A DNA stretch of 64,000 bases, from assembly GCA_021298355.1 (NCBI GenBank), contig JAJTEH010000009.1, positions 1 to 64,000 of the forward strand. Direction: 5' to 3'. Both the position numbers and the translations under genes were made by a program. Shown one piece after another: positions 8,363 through 17,481 of the stretch. Numbering within the stretch: the first letter of the stretch is position 1; each line of letters opens with the position of its first letter. Below the pieces are notes generated by a model. It made no database searches. It had not been told where the DNA came from and was given only the letters and a program-made list of their open reading frames with translations. The stretch is from Flammeovirgaceae bacterium. Its GTDB lineage: Bacteria; Bacteroidota; Bacteroidia; Cytophagales; Cyclobacteriaceae.

Positions 8363-9747
8363 AAGAAAAGCTAGTCATATTAGGAGCTGGAGAAAGCGGA
8401 ACAGGAGCAGCCTTGCTTGCAAAAGCAAAGGGATATGATGTTTTTGTGTCGGATGCACAAATCATAAAAGAAAATTTCAAACAAGAATTGATGGACAATC
8501 AAATTCCGTTTGAAGAAGGGCAACACACCGTTGATTTAATAAAGAATGCGAAGTTGGTTGTAAAGAGTCCTGGTATTCCGGATAAAGCACCTATTGTTAA
8601 AGAAATTAAGGCAAATCGAATTGAGATAATAGACGAATTAGAATTTGCTTTCAGGTATTATACAGGTAAAGTTATTGCCATTACCGGTACAAACGGAAAA
8701 ACGACAACCACACTTTTAACGTATCACATTCTTAAAGAAGCAGGTTACTCAGTTGGCTTAGCAGGAAATGTGGGCAAGAGCATGGCTCGCCAATTACTTA
8801 CGCAACAAGTAGATTGGTATGTAGTAGAAATCAGCAGTTTTCAATTGGATGGTACACAATCTTTTCAACCTGAGATTGCCATTTTATTGAACATCACACC
8901 CGATCATTTAGATCGATACGAATATGAAATGAAGAATTATATTGATTCTAAATTTCGAATTACTAGAAATATGCAATCATCACAGACATTTATTTATTAT
9001 GCAGATGATGCCATCCTCGCTAAAGAAGTTTCTTCACGCGCAATTGCCTCCCAAATCATTCCGGTTTCACTGACACAACAAAATTTCCCTGTTCATTATG
9101 ATGGAAGTGAAATGGTTTTTGGATTGCATGCTGCTTTTAAAATCAAACAAACTGATACAACCTTAAAAGGCCCGCATAATCTTATCAATACCATGGCAGC
9201 AATAAGTGCGGCAACTATTGCAGGTGTTAAAGAAGAAGATATCAGAAAAGCATTATCCAGTTTTGTAAATGCACCGCACAGGTTGGAGAGAGTAGCTACC
9301 ATTAACGGAGTAGAATTTGTAAACGATAGCAAAGCAACCAATGTCGATTCTGTTGTGTATGCTTTAGGCAGTTACGCTGGGAATTTGATTTGGGTTGCGG
9401 GTGGAATTGATAAAGGAAACGACTATTCGTTAATCGAGAAGGATGTAAAAGCTAAAGTTCATACGCTGATTTGTTTAGGTAAAGACAATAGTAAACTAAA
9501 GAATTTCTTTGGCGATAAAGTAAAGAACATTCTCGAAACGCAAGATGTAAAAGAACTGGTTCGCATGGCATTCCAAGCAAGTAAAGTTGGTGATGTGGTA
9601 TTATTATCTCCTGCGTGTGCGAGTTTCGATTTGTTTAAAAATTATGAAGACAGAGGTACGCAATTTCGAAATGCTGTTTTGGAATTGAAACGTGAAGTAG
9701 AACATAAAAAAGATTTGGAATTATCAACTAAAACACCTCAAGCATGA
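8359..9747 (+). CDS. murD: UDP-MurNAc-L-alanine:D-glutamate ligase MurD
   Basis: A 462-residue Mur ligase that adds D-Glu to UDP-MurNAc-L-Ala. The Rossmann-like start [18 protein letters not shown] is followed by the ATP-binding loop GTNGKTTT at residues 110-117 and by the conserved [10 protein letters not shown] stretch. I use the ATG at 8359, which overlaps the mraY stop as ATGA. A longer in-frame reading from 8305 would lie inside mraY and adds 18 residues with no family similarity. The gene ends in a 4-nt overlap with ftsW. Confidence 0.95.
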   Translation: MKEKLVILGAGESGTGAALLAKAKGYDVFVSDAQIIKENFKQELMDNQIPFEEGQHTVDLIKNAKLVVKSPGIPDKAPIVKEIKANRIEIIDELEFAFRYYTGKVIAITGTNGKTTTTLLTYHILKEAGYSVGLAGNVGKSMARQLLTQQVDWYVVEISSFQLDGTQSFQPEIAILLNITPDHLDRYEYEMKNYIDSKFRITRNMQSSQTFIYYADDAILAKEVSSRAIASQIIPVSLTQQNFPVHYDGSEMVFGLHAAFKIKQTDTTLKGPHNLINTMAAISAATIAGVKEEDIRKALSSFVNAPHRLERVATINGVEFVNDSKATNVDSVVYALGSYAGNLIWVAGGIDKGNDYSLIEKDVKAKVHTLICLGKDNSKLKNFFGDKVKNILETQDVKELVRMAFQASKVGDVVLLSPACASFDLFKNYEDRGTQFRNAVLELKREVEHKKDLELSTKTPQA

Positions 9748-10922
9748 CTAGCATAAAATCTTGGGCTGATGAAAATCTGAAAGGCGACAAAGTCATCTGG
9801 GCAGTTGTATTTGCTTTGTCGATGATTAGCATTCTGGTAGTGTATAGTTCCATCGGCACATTGGCTTTTAAAAGATCGGTAAGTCCTGAAAAGATGTTGC
9901 TGAAACATACTTTTCATGTATTTGTAGGTTTAGCTGCCATGTGGTTTGCCCATCGTGTAGACTACCGTTATTATTCCCGATTATCCAAAATTGCGTTATG
10001 GATTTCCATACCTTTATTGATTTACACTTTTACAAATGGAACAACCATTAACGATGCCGCCCGTTGGATTGCTATTCCTATCATTGGTACAACGTTCCAA
10101 CCATCTGATTTCGCAAGCTTAGCGCTGATTGTAAATCTTGCCAGTATGTTGGCGAAGCGGCAACAGAATATAGATGATATAAAAGAATCATTAATTCCGA
10201 TTTTATTTTGGTGTGGTATGATTTGCGGTTTAATCGCACTAACCAACCTATCAACTGCTATTTTATTATTGATCACGTGTATGCTGATTATGTTTATTGG
10301 TCGTGTGCCAACTAAATATTTAGCCATGTTGGTTTTTGTTGGCTTGTTATTCGGAGCGTTAGCCGTTGCTTTTGGTGTTCGCGGTGAAACGGCTAAAAAT
10401 CGCATCAAGAATTTCATCAATGGAACTGAACTTCCTTTCCAAGCTAAACATGCACGCATTGCCATTGCAACCGGAGGCATTACAGGAAAAGGTCCTGGTA
10501 ACAGCGACCAAAGAAATATCCTTCCTCATCCTTACTCCGACTTCGTATATGCCATCGTTATCGAAGAGTATGGAATGGTTGGCGGTATAGTTGTCTTGAT
10601 TTTATATCTCATTCTTTTACACAGAGGAATGAAGGCAGCCTACAATAGTGAGCGAGCGTTCGGAGGATTGTTATCGGCTGGTTTGAGTTTCGATTTAGTT
10701 TGTCAAGCCATGGTAAACATGGGCGTTGTAGTAGGCTTGGGTCCGATTACAGGTCAACCTTTACCACTCATTTCAATGGGAGGAACTTCGATGGTGTTTA
10801 CAGGATTAGCGTTGGGAATTGTATTGAGTGTGAGCAGAGGCGAACAGCCAGATGAAGTGTGGGATGGTAAAAAACAAGCAGAAGAATCAACAGATAAAAA
10901 CATAGAAGCAAAAGCGGCATAA
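9744..10922 (+). CDS. ftsW: Septal peptidoglycan polymerase FtsW
   Basis: A 392-residue SEDS-family membrane protein with about ten transmembrane helices. FtsW polymerises lipid II with its partner FtsI. Family features include the periplasmic-loop segment FQAKHARIAIATGGITGKGPG, the HPYSDFVYAIVIEEYG block with the family acidic residues, and the late GQPLPLISMGGTSM block. Position between murD and murG is canonical. It starts by ATGA overlap with murD. Its TAA overlaps an ATG in the murG frame (see murG). The last 30 residues are a charged cytoplasmic tail. Confidence 0.95.
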   Translation: MTSIKSWADENLKGDKVIWAVVFALSMISILVVYSSIGTLAFKRSVSPEKMLLKHTFHVFVGLAAMWFAHRVDYRYYSRLSKIALWISIPLLIYTFTNGTTINDAARWIAIPIIGTTFQPSDFASLALIVNLASMLAKRQQNIDDIKESLIPILFWCGMICGLIALTNLSTAILLLITCMLIMFIGRVPTKYLAMLVFVGLLFGALAVAFGVRGETAKNRIKNFINGTELPFQAKHARIAIATGGITGKGPGNSDQRNILPHPYSDFVYAIVIEEYGMVGGIVVLILYLILLHRGMKAAYNSERAFGGLLSAGLSFDLVCQAMVNMGVVVGLGPITGQPLPLISMGGTSMVFTGLALGIVLSVSRGEQPDEVWDGKKQAEESTDKNIEAKAA

Positions 10923-10936
10923 TGAATTAAAATAGT

Positions 10937-12046
10937 TTGAACAAACAAAAACCATATCGAATCATTATTAGCGGGGGAGGCACAGGAGGTCATATTTTCC
11001 CGGCACTAGCCATAGCGAATGAGTTCCGCGAAAGACATCCTGATGCCCAGATCCTTTTTATTGGAGCAAAAGGTAAAATGGAAATGACACGCGTGCCCGA
11101 TGCCGGTTATAGAATAATTGGTTTATGGATAAGTGGTTTGCAACGAAAGCTTACACTTAGCAATTTGTTATTCCCTATTAAATTATTAGTGAGCTATGCT
11201 AGGGCTTGGTTCATTGCAAAAAGATTTAAACCCGATGCTGTGGTAGGAACAGGTGGTTATGCCAGCGGACCTATTATGCTGGCAGCTACGAAGATGAAAA
11301 TTCCTACGATTATTCAGGAGCAAAACTCTTTTGCAGGTTTAGCCAATAAACAAGTTGCAGCTAAGGCAAGCGTTATTTGCGTGGCTTACGAGGGTATGGA
11401 GAAATATTTTCCTGCAAACAAAATTAAACTAACAGGCAATCCGGTTAGAAAAGATATTTTATCTGCAATGGATAAGCGAAAAGAAGCTTTGGCTTATTTC
11501 GGTTTTTCGGATATACAAAAAACTGTTTTGGTAATTGGTGGAAGCTTAGGTGCGCGTACCATCAACGAAAGCATCATGCAAGGTTTGGATAAGCTATTAG
11601 AAAATAATATTCAAATCATTTGGCAAACGGGTAAATCTAATTATCATACCTATAGCCAAGCGTTAGCTGAAATGGATAGCAGAAAAGTAAGAGCTTACGA
11701 TTTCATCAAACAAATGGATTTAGCGTATGCGGCAGCTGATGTTGTGGTTTCCCGTTCGGGTGCTTTAGCTGTTTCTGAATTATGCATTGCCGGCAAGCCT
11801 GCAATTTTGGTTCCTTCTCCTAACGTGGCAGAAGATCACCAAACCAAAAATGCAATGGCATTGGTAAATAAATCTGCTGCTAGAATCGTAAAAGATGCTG
11901 ACGCTGCTACTCGCTTAGTAAATGAAATTTTAAAGTTGCTGTTCGATGAACAAGCTTGTCATCAACTCTCAACTTCAATCAAAGCATTGGCTAAACCCAA
12001 TGCAACAAAAGAAATTGTAAATGAATTAGAGCTTTTAGTCAAGTGA
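10937..12046 (+). CDS. murG: Lipid II synthase MurG (UDP-GlcNAc transferase)
   Basis: A 369-residue GT28-family glycosyltransferase that converts lipid I to lipid II at the inner face of the membrane. The N-terminal G-loop GGGTGGHIFPALAIA, GTGGYASGP, QEQNSFAGLANK and GGSLGART are all present. The start is odd. The ATG overlapping the ftsW stop (10922) is in frame with murG but is followed two codons later by TAA (10928-10930). The first usable start codon is then the TTG at 10937, which gives the usual N-terminus length. Its stop overlaps the murC GTG (GTGA). Confidence 0.93.
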   Translation: MNKQKPYRIIISGGGTGGHIFPALAIANEFRERHPDAQILFIGAKGKMEMTRVPDAGYRIIGLWISGLQRKLTLSNLLFPIKLLVSYARAWFIAKRFKPDAVVGTGGYASGPIMLAATKMKIPTIIQEQNSFAGLANKQVAAKASVICVAYEGMEKYFPANKIKLTGNPVRKDILSAMDKRKEALAYFGFSDIQKTVLVIGGSLGARTINESIMQGLDKLLENNIQIIWQTGKSNYHTYSQALAEMDSRKVRAYDFIKQMDLAYAAADVVVSRSGALAVSELCIAGKPAILVPSPNVAEDHQTKNAMALVNKSAARIVKDADAATRLVNEILKLLFDEQACHQLSTSIKALAKPNATKEIVNELELLVK

Positions 12047-13428
12047 AATTAGATCAATACGATATCGTTTATTTTTTAGGAATTGGTGGCATAGGCATGA
12101 GCGCACAAGCCCGATGGTTTATCAAGAAAGGTTTGCGTGTATATGGGTATGATAAAACTAAAACAACATTAACAGAAGCATTAGAACAGGAAGGAATGAA
12201 AATTCACTACGATGATGCTATAGCGAATATTCCGAACGATGTTATTGAGAACAAAAGCAAAACATTGGTAGTGTTTACTCCAGCCATTCCGAAAGATCAT
12301 CAGGAACATCAATATTTAAAAGATCAAGAGTACACCATCATCAAACGTTCAGAAGTTTTAGGACTACTAACGAAGAACTATAAAACCATAGCAGTTGCAG
12401 GAACGCATGGTAAGACTACTACTTCATCGATGGTGGCCCATATTTTAAAATCAGCCGAAAAAAATATGGTTGCGTTTTTAGGTGGCATAACGGCCAACTA
12501 TAATTCTAACCTGGTAATGGAAGGCGAAGTAAATACCGAAACTTGGGTAGTAGCCGAAGCTGATGAATTCGATCGATCCTTTCTTCGCTTGTTTCCGCAT
12601 CTGGCCATTATAACATCAGCTGATCCGGATCACCTTGATATTTATGGTGACCATCAGGCAATGATTGTTTCTTTCAAAGATTTTATCAACCAAGTAGATA
12701 AAGATGGTTTGTTGGTAATTCATGAATCAGTTGCTGATTTATTACTAAACAATGAAACTACCATCAAGACAAATACCTATAGCATTAGCAGAGGAGAGTA
12801 TTATGCTGAAAACATTGTAGCTAAAAATGGTTTCTTCGAATTCGATTTGCATGGCTTTAAACAAAAGGAACATGTTGAATTAGGTGTACCAGGTTTTCAT
12901 AATGTAGAGAATGCCATCGCAGCAGCAGTAGTTACGCATCGTGCAGGCATCAGTTTGGTAGAAATTAAAAAAGCGTTGGCATCTTTTACGGGTGTAAAAA
13001 GAAGATTTGAGTTTATCATCCGCACAGATAAAGTTGTATTTGTTGATGACTACGCCCATCACCCCACAGAAATAGACGCTTTCTTGAAATCATTAAAGTC
13101 GATGTATCCGCGCAGAAAATTGACGGTTATTTTTCAACCTCATTTATATACGCGCACCAGAGATTTCATGGATGGATTCGCGAAAAGTTTGAGCATAGCT
13201 GATGAATTATTGCTGATGGATATTTATCCAGCGCGTGAATTACCATTGCCCGGTATTACAAGCGAAGTAATTTTTGAAAAGGTAACAACAAAGAATAAAA
13301 CTTTGTGTACAAAAGCTACACTCATTTCTTTACTAAACAATAGAGAATTGGATTTAGTAGCAACAGTTGGTGCCGGAGATATTGATACGTTTGTTCAACC
13401 GATTAAAGAAATGTTGGAAGCAAGATGA
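12043..13428 (+). CDS. murC: UDP-MurNAc:L-alanine ligase MurC
   Basis: A 461-residue Mur ligase that adds the first stem-peptide residue, L-Ala, to UDP-MurNAc. The N-terminus contains FLGIGGIGMSAQA, typical of MurC, followed by the ATP-binding loop GTHGKTTT at residues 120-127 and the DDYAHHPTEI block. Starts at GTG 12043, overlapping the murG stop by 4 nt, and ends with an ATGA overlap with ftsQ. murB and ddl, which often follow murC, are absent here. Confidence 0.95.
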   Translation: MKLDQYDIVYFLGIGGIGMSAQARWFIKKGLRVYGYDKTKTTLTEALEQEGMKIHYDDAIANIPNDVIENKSKTLVVFTPAIPKDHQEHQYLKDQEYTIIKRSEVLGLLTKNYKTIAVAGTHGKTTTSSMVAHILKSAEKNMVAFLGGITANYNSNLVMEGEVNTETWVVAEADEFDRSFLRLFPHLAIITSADPDHLDIYGDHQAMIVSFKDFINQVDKDGLLVIHESVADLLLNNETTIKTNTYSISRGEYYAENIVAKNGFFEFDLHGFKQKEHVELGVPGFHNVENAIAAAVVTHRAGISLVEIKKALASFTGVKRRFEFIIRTDKVVFVDDYAHHPTEIDAFLKSLKSMYPRRKLTVIFQPHLYTRTRDFMDGFAKSLSIADELLLMDIYPARELPLPGITSEVIFEKVTTKNKTLCTKATLISLLNNRELDLVATVGAGDIDTFVQPIKEMLEAR

Positions 13429-14189
13429 AGTGGAGATTACCTATAAAACGTGAAATTAAATTCTTCCTCGCCCTGATGGTGTTGTTGGTGTTGATTGCCT
13501 TTGCAGAGCGCGAGCAACATGAAACTATGGTGAAGCAAATTGGTATCACAATAGAAAATTTCGAGGAGAATCATTTCATTGATGAACAAGATGTACGCAA
13601 GCTCATGCAGTTTAAAGATGAAAACCTGATTGGCGCAACGTATGGCAGCATCAACTTAAAAGAGATTGAAGCAAAAATTAAACAGGATAAATTTATAGAA
13701 GATGCTGAGCTCTATTCAGATCTGAAAGGAAATTTGTTAGTAAAAGTAGAATTGAGGAGACCCATCGCACGCATTGTGCGAAACGATGCGCCAGATGCCT
13801 ACATAGGAGAAGATGGTGTGATTATGCCAGTATCAGAAAAATATACAGCACGTGTTCCATTAATTAGCGGAGCATTTACCAGACAGTTATTATCGATGAA
13901 GAATTTATTGCAACACGAAGAAGGAAAAAAGATAATGGAGTTACTGGCTTTTATAGCGGAGGATGAATTTTGGGAAGCACAAATAGCTCAATTAGATATG
14001 AACGCAAAGGGCAAAATAACTTTCTATACACAAGTTGGAGGAGAACAAGTTGAATTTGGGTATGCCGAAAACATTGAGAATAAGTTTAATAAACTAATGA
14101 TTTACTATAAAGATATTTTACCGGCAAAAGGTTGGAACACGTACAAACGAGTAAACCTCGAATACGAAAACCAAATTGTTGCAGAATAA
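13425..14189 (+). CDS. ftsQ: Cell division protein FtsQ
   Basis: A 254-residue bitopic membrane protein with a short basic cytoplasmic N-terminus (KWRLPIKREIK), one transmembrane helix at about 12-28 and a periplasmic region. The latter begins with a POTRA-like domain (GITIENFEENHFIDEQDV, then LKEIEAKIKQDKFIEDAELY). FtsQ anchors the FtsQLB complex at the septum. Sequence conservation is low, as usual in this family, but position between murC and ftsA, length and topology are decisive. It overlaps murC by 4 nt. Confidence 0.88.
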   Translation: MKWRLPIKREIKFFLALMVLLVLIAFAEREQHETMVKQIGITIENFEENHFIDEQDVRKLMQFKDENLIGATYGSINLKEIEAKIKQDKFIEDAELYSDLKGNLLVKVELRRPIARIVRNDAPDAYIGEDGVIMPVSEKYTARVPLISGAFTRQLLSMKNLLQHEEGKKIMELLAFIAEDEFWEAQIAQLDMNAKGKITFYTQVGGEQVEFGYAENIENKFNKLMIYYKDILPAKGWNTYKRVNLEYENQIVAE

Positions 14190-14223
14190 TAAACCTAAAC
14201 AAACAACCACTAACAATAAAAAA

Positions 14224-15540
14224 ATGGAAAGCGAAAAAATAGTAGTAGGACTTGATATTGGAACAACCAAAATCTGTGCTATCGTTGGCCGTAAAAATGA
14301 ATTCGGTAAATTAGAAGTGCTTGGCATGGGCAAAGCAGAAAGTGAAGGTGTTGTTAAAGGCATCGTCTTCAACATTGATAAAACTGTTTTTGCTATTGAA
14401 AAAGCAATAAAGGAAGCAGGCGACCAAGCCGGTGTAGATATTAAAAGAGTAAATGTTGGTATTGCAGGACAACACATCCGAAGTTTTGTTCAGCATGGTG
14501 GCATTACGCGCACATCAAAAGAAGATGAAATCACTATTGATGATGTTGAGCGTTTAACGCAAGATATGTACCGCATGGTGGTTCCGCCCGGAAGCCAAAT
14601 TATCCATGTGATGCCACAAGATTACATGGTGGATTACGAAGAAGGTATAAAAGAACCTGTAGGCATGTCGGGTATTCGATTGGAAGCTGATTTCCACGTG
14701 ATTACTGCACAAACCAATGCTATTAACAACATTCATAAATGTGTTAGAAAAGCAGGATTAGAAATTGATGATCTTATATTAGAACCGCTGGCATCGAGTT
14801 TAGCTGTGTTAAGCGATGAAGAAAAAGAAGCTGGGGTTTGCTTGATTGATATTGGTGGAGGTACAACAGACATCGCTATTTTCTACGACAACATCATTCG
14901 TCATTCTGCGGTTATTCCTTTTGGTGGCAATATTGTAACAAACGACATCAAGCAAGGTTTGATGGTATTGCAACAACAAGCAGAAAGATTGAAAACATCG
15001 TTCGGAAGAGCCATTGCAGAAGAAGCCAGTACAAATGAGATTGTTGCCATTCCGGGTATCCGCAACCGCGATACAAAAGAAATTTCTGTGAAAAATTTGG
15101 CGAATATCATTCAAGCCAGAATGGAAGAAATTATAGAGATGGCACACACTGAAATTATCGCTTCAGGTTTTGAAAACAGATTAGCCGGTGGTATTGTCAT
15201 TACCGGTGGTGGTGCACAGTTAGCTAACTTAAAACAATTGGTTGAGTACATGACAGGCATGGATACTCGAATCGGTTATCCGAACGAACACCTAGGCAAA
15301 GGAAAAATCGAAGTGATTAAAAGCCCGATGTATGCAACCGCTGTTGGTCTTGTGTTATCAGGTTTCCGTTCGCTAGATGAACGCGAAGATAAATACAGAG
15401 AAGCCAAAGAAGTAGTACGTGCTGTAAAACAAAAGAAACAAACACCGGTAAGCACATCATCTAAAAATTTCTTTAATGATATTCTTACTAAGACTAAGAG
15501 TTTGTTGATAGATGATTTAAATGATAAAGATGAATACTAA
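14224..15540 (+). CDS. ftsA: Cell division protein FtsA
   Basis: A 438-residue actin-like ATPase that tethers FtsZ filaments to the membrane. Actin-fold phosphate-binding loops are visible at the start (VVGLDIGTTKICAIVG) and middle (CLIDIGGGTTDIAIF), with the adenosine loop IVITGGGAQL. I chose the ATG at 14224 because conserved sequence begins six residues after it. An in-frame TTG at 14176 would overlap ftsQ and add a low-complexity Asn/Thr/Lys stretch. The C-terminus ends in a short helix (NDILTKTKSLLIDDL) that could be the membrane-targeting segment, though it is weakly amphipathic by eye. Confidence 0.95.
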   Translation: MESEKIVVGLDIGTTKICAIVGRKNEFGKLEVLGMGKAESEGVVKGIVFNIDKTVFAIEKAIKEAGDQAGVDIKRVNVGIAGQHIRSFVQHGGITRTSKEDEITIDDVERLTQDMYRMVVPPGSQIIHVMPQDYMVDYEEGIKEPVGMSGIRLEADFHVITAQTNAINNIHKCVRKAGLEIDDLILEPLASSLAVLSDEEKEAGVCLIDIGGGTTDIAIFYDNIIRHSAVIPFGGNIVTNDIKQGLMVLQQQAERLKTSFGRAIAEEASTNEIVAIPGIRNRDTKEISVKNLANIIQARMEEIIEMAHTEIIASGFENRLAGGIVITGGGAQLANLKQLVEYMTGMDTRIGYPNEHLGKGKIEVIKSPMYATAVGLVLSGFRSLDEREDKYREAKEVVRAVKQKKQTPVSTSSKNFFNDILTKTKSLLIDDLNDKDEY

Positions 15541-15541
15541 A

Positions 15542-15620
15542 CAGACTTAAGATTCTAGTAGTAAGACTTAAGTTATACCTCGGAATAGTCTTATATCTTA
15601 CTACTTACATCTTACGTCTG
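15542..15620. repeat. Large imperfect inverted repeat between ftsA and ftsZ
   Basis: Two 31-nt arms, 15542-15572 and 15590-15620, are complementary at 25 of 31 positions around a 17-nt loop. The arms start CAGACTTAAGAT and end ATCTTACGTCTG and contain AGTAGTAAGA / TCTTACTACT. No T-tract follows, so it is not an obvious terminator. As RNA it would form a long hairpin ending about 30 nt before the ftsZ ATG. It may be a copy of a dispersed Bacteroidota intergenic repeat or an mRNA processing site that sets the FtsZ:FtsA ratio. The structure is seen; the role is inference. Confidence 0.75.
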
Positions 15621-15651
15621 AAAAAATTAAACAACCACAAACCCAAAATAT

Positions 15652-17208
15652 ATGTTCGACTCAGGATATAAATTTGAAATACCGAAGCATCACAAATCAA
15701 TCATAAAAGTGATTGGTGTTGGTGGCGGTGGCTCTAATGCGGTGAACCACATGTTTCGCCAAGGCATTAAGGATGTTGAGTTTGTTGTGTGCAATACCGA
15801 TGCACAAGCACTCAACAGCAGTCCTGTTCCTTACAAATTACAAATCGGAACAAACCTTACAGAAGGTTTAGGATGCGGAGCAAATCCTGACGTTGGCCGG
15901 GCTGCTGCTATTGAAAGTCGCGAGCAAATCCGCGATATGCTCAACGGCACAAAAATGGTTTTTGTAACAGCCGGTATGGGTGGAGGAACAGGAACAGGAG
16001 CTGCGCCCATCATTGCTAAAATTGCTAAGGAGATGGATATTCTTACCGTTGGTATAGTTACAGTGCCATTTGGTTGGGAAGGAAAAAAGAAATATGCACA
16101 AGCATCCATTGGTATAGAAGAGTTACGCAGCAATTGCGATACAGTGTTGATGATTTTGAACGATAAGTTGCGCGAAATTTTTGGCAACCTCGCTATTGGT
16201 CAAGCATTCGCGCAAGCAGATAATGTGTTAACAACAGCTGCTAAGGGAATTGCAGAAATCATTACCCTTACTGGCCACGTTAACGTTGACTTCCAAGATG
16301 TGCGCACTGTAATGTTAAACGCTGGTGCTGCCGTAATGGGAACATCAGAAACACGTGGCGATAATCGTGCGCGCAAAGCAGCAGAGTCGGCATTGGCTTC
16401 TCCCTTGTTAGATAACAGAGATATCATGGGAGCAAAGAGAATTTTGCTTTCGATTTTCTCAGGAACAGAAGTGGAGTTATCGATGGATGAGTTAAGTGAG
16501 ATTACCGATTACATTCAAACACAAGCAGGGCAAGAAGCAGAAATGATTTTCGGTCATGGTGTAGATGAAACGTTAGGAGATAGAATCCGCGTAACAGTTA
16601 TTGCAACAGGTTTTGATGCCGAAGCAAAAAAGCAAATTAAGAAAGAAGACAATAAGAAAGTTCACGACTTAAATAAAAGTCAGGGTTGGTTGTTTGAAGC
16701 CAAAGATGCTCCAATGGCTGGTAAAATAGAACCTGAGTTGAGAACGAAACCATCTTTTAAAGAAGAGGAAGAAGAAAAGGAAAATACCAGAGAGTTTGTA
16801 TTTACTCCGGAAAATAAAACTGAAAAACAAAACTTTGATTTTGCTGAAGAAGAAGATGATGATTTTGGCGATGAAAGTCTATTTGGTATGGAAGATGAAT
16901 TTGATACCAAGCAAAATGAATTTGGCGATCAGGTAATCAATGACGAAGGCATGATGGAGTTGCGCACAACAAAAGAAAGACTTCGCCAGCAAGCTGAATT
17001 GAGAAAAGCAAAATTGAAAGAAGCAAAGAAACCAGAAATGACAAAAGAAGAGTTCAGCGAAAAGTGGACGTTACCTGCTTATTTACGCAGAGGCATGAAA
17101 ATGCAAGATGTTCCGCATTCATCTGAACCGTTTATTTCAAAGTATAATTTAAACGATGATAACAACATTTTAGGAAACAATAAGTTTCTCCACGACAATG
17201 TAGATTGA
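15652..17208 (+). CDS. ftsZ: Cell division GTPase FtsZ with long C-terminal extension
   Basis: A 518-residue tubulin-like GTPase that forms the Z-ring. The GTP-binding tubulin signature GGGTGTGAAP is at residues 110-119, preceded by GVGGGGSNAVNHM. The globular core ends near residue 325. A highly acidic linker follows. A conserved C-terminal-peptide-like motif, LPAYLRRG, begins at residue 474; it probably binds FtsA. Unlike E. coli FtsZ, about 37 further residues follow that motif. The protein is therefore much longer than the 380-residue E. coli form, as often in Bacteroidota. Last gene of the dcw cluster. Confidence 0.96.
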   Translation: MFDSGYKFEIPKHHKSIIKVIGVGGGGSNAVNHMFRQGIKDVEFVVCNTDAQALNSSPVPYKLQIGTNLTEGLGCGANPDVGRAAAIESREQIRDMLNGTKMVFVTAGMGGGTGTGAAPIIAKIAKEMDILTVGIVTVPFGWEGKKKYAQASIGIEELRSNCDTVLMILNDKLREIFGNLAIGQAFAQADNVLTTAAKGIAEIITLTGHVNVDFQDVRTVMLNAGAAVMGTSETRGDNRARKAAESALASPLLDNRDIMGAKRILLSIFSGTEVELSMDELSEITDYIQTQAGQEAEMIFGHGVDETLGDRIRVTVIATGFDAEAKKQIKKEDNKKVHDLNKSQGWLFEAKDAPMAGKIEPELRTKPSFKEEEEEKENTREFVFTPENKTEKQNFDFAEEEDDDFGDESLFGMEDEFDTKQNEFGDQVINDEGMMELRTTKERLRQQAELRKAKLKEAKKPEMTKEEFSEKWTLPAYLRRGMKMQDVPHSSEPFISKYNLNDDNNILGNNKFLHDNVD

Positions 17209-17302
17209 TCGTGCCCACATTGGCATAACCGGCACGACAGGTACTTTACTCCATTCGTAGTGGTTGTTGGAAGTAAATATTTTTAGCCGGTGCCGGTATG
17301 CC
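17209..17302. repeat. Overlapping inverted repeats just after ftsZ
   Basis: TCGTGCC (17209-17215) pairs perfectly with GGCACGA (17231-17237). The overlapping GGCATAACCGGCA (17222-17234) also pairs, with a single bulge, with TGCCGGTATGCC (17291-17302). The two pairings are mutually exclusive, so the 3' untranslated region could adopt alternative folds before the terminator. Whether this is functional or an IS or repeat remnant is unknown. Confidence 0.5.
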
Positions 17303-17354
17303 TTTATTTTTTGTGTTGCAGGTCTCATGTGCCTGACCATTTTTTCAACACCCG

Positions 17355-17381
17355 AAAAGCCCCCCATAGCAGGGGCTTTTT
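17355..17381 (+). terminator. Intrinsic terminator of the dcw operon
   Basis: AAAAGCCCC (17355-17363) pairs with GGGGCTTTT (17372-17380) around an 8-nt loop and ends in a T-tract. It is the first strong terminator after mraZ, supporting transcription of mraZ-ftsZ as one unit. Confidence 0.85.
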
Positions 17382-17481
17382 GTTTATAGACTATTGACGA
17401 TTTTAGTATCTTGCTGATAATTCTTTATGTAAGAACAAAATCAATTTTTTATTACACTAAGTTTATACAACATACTTAATC

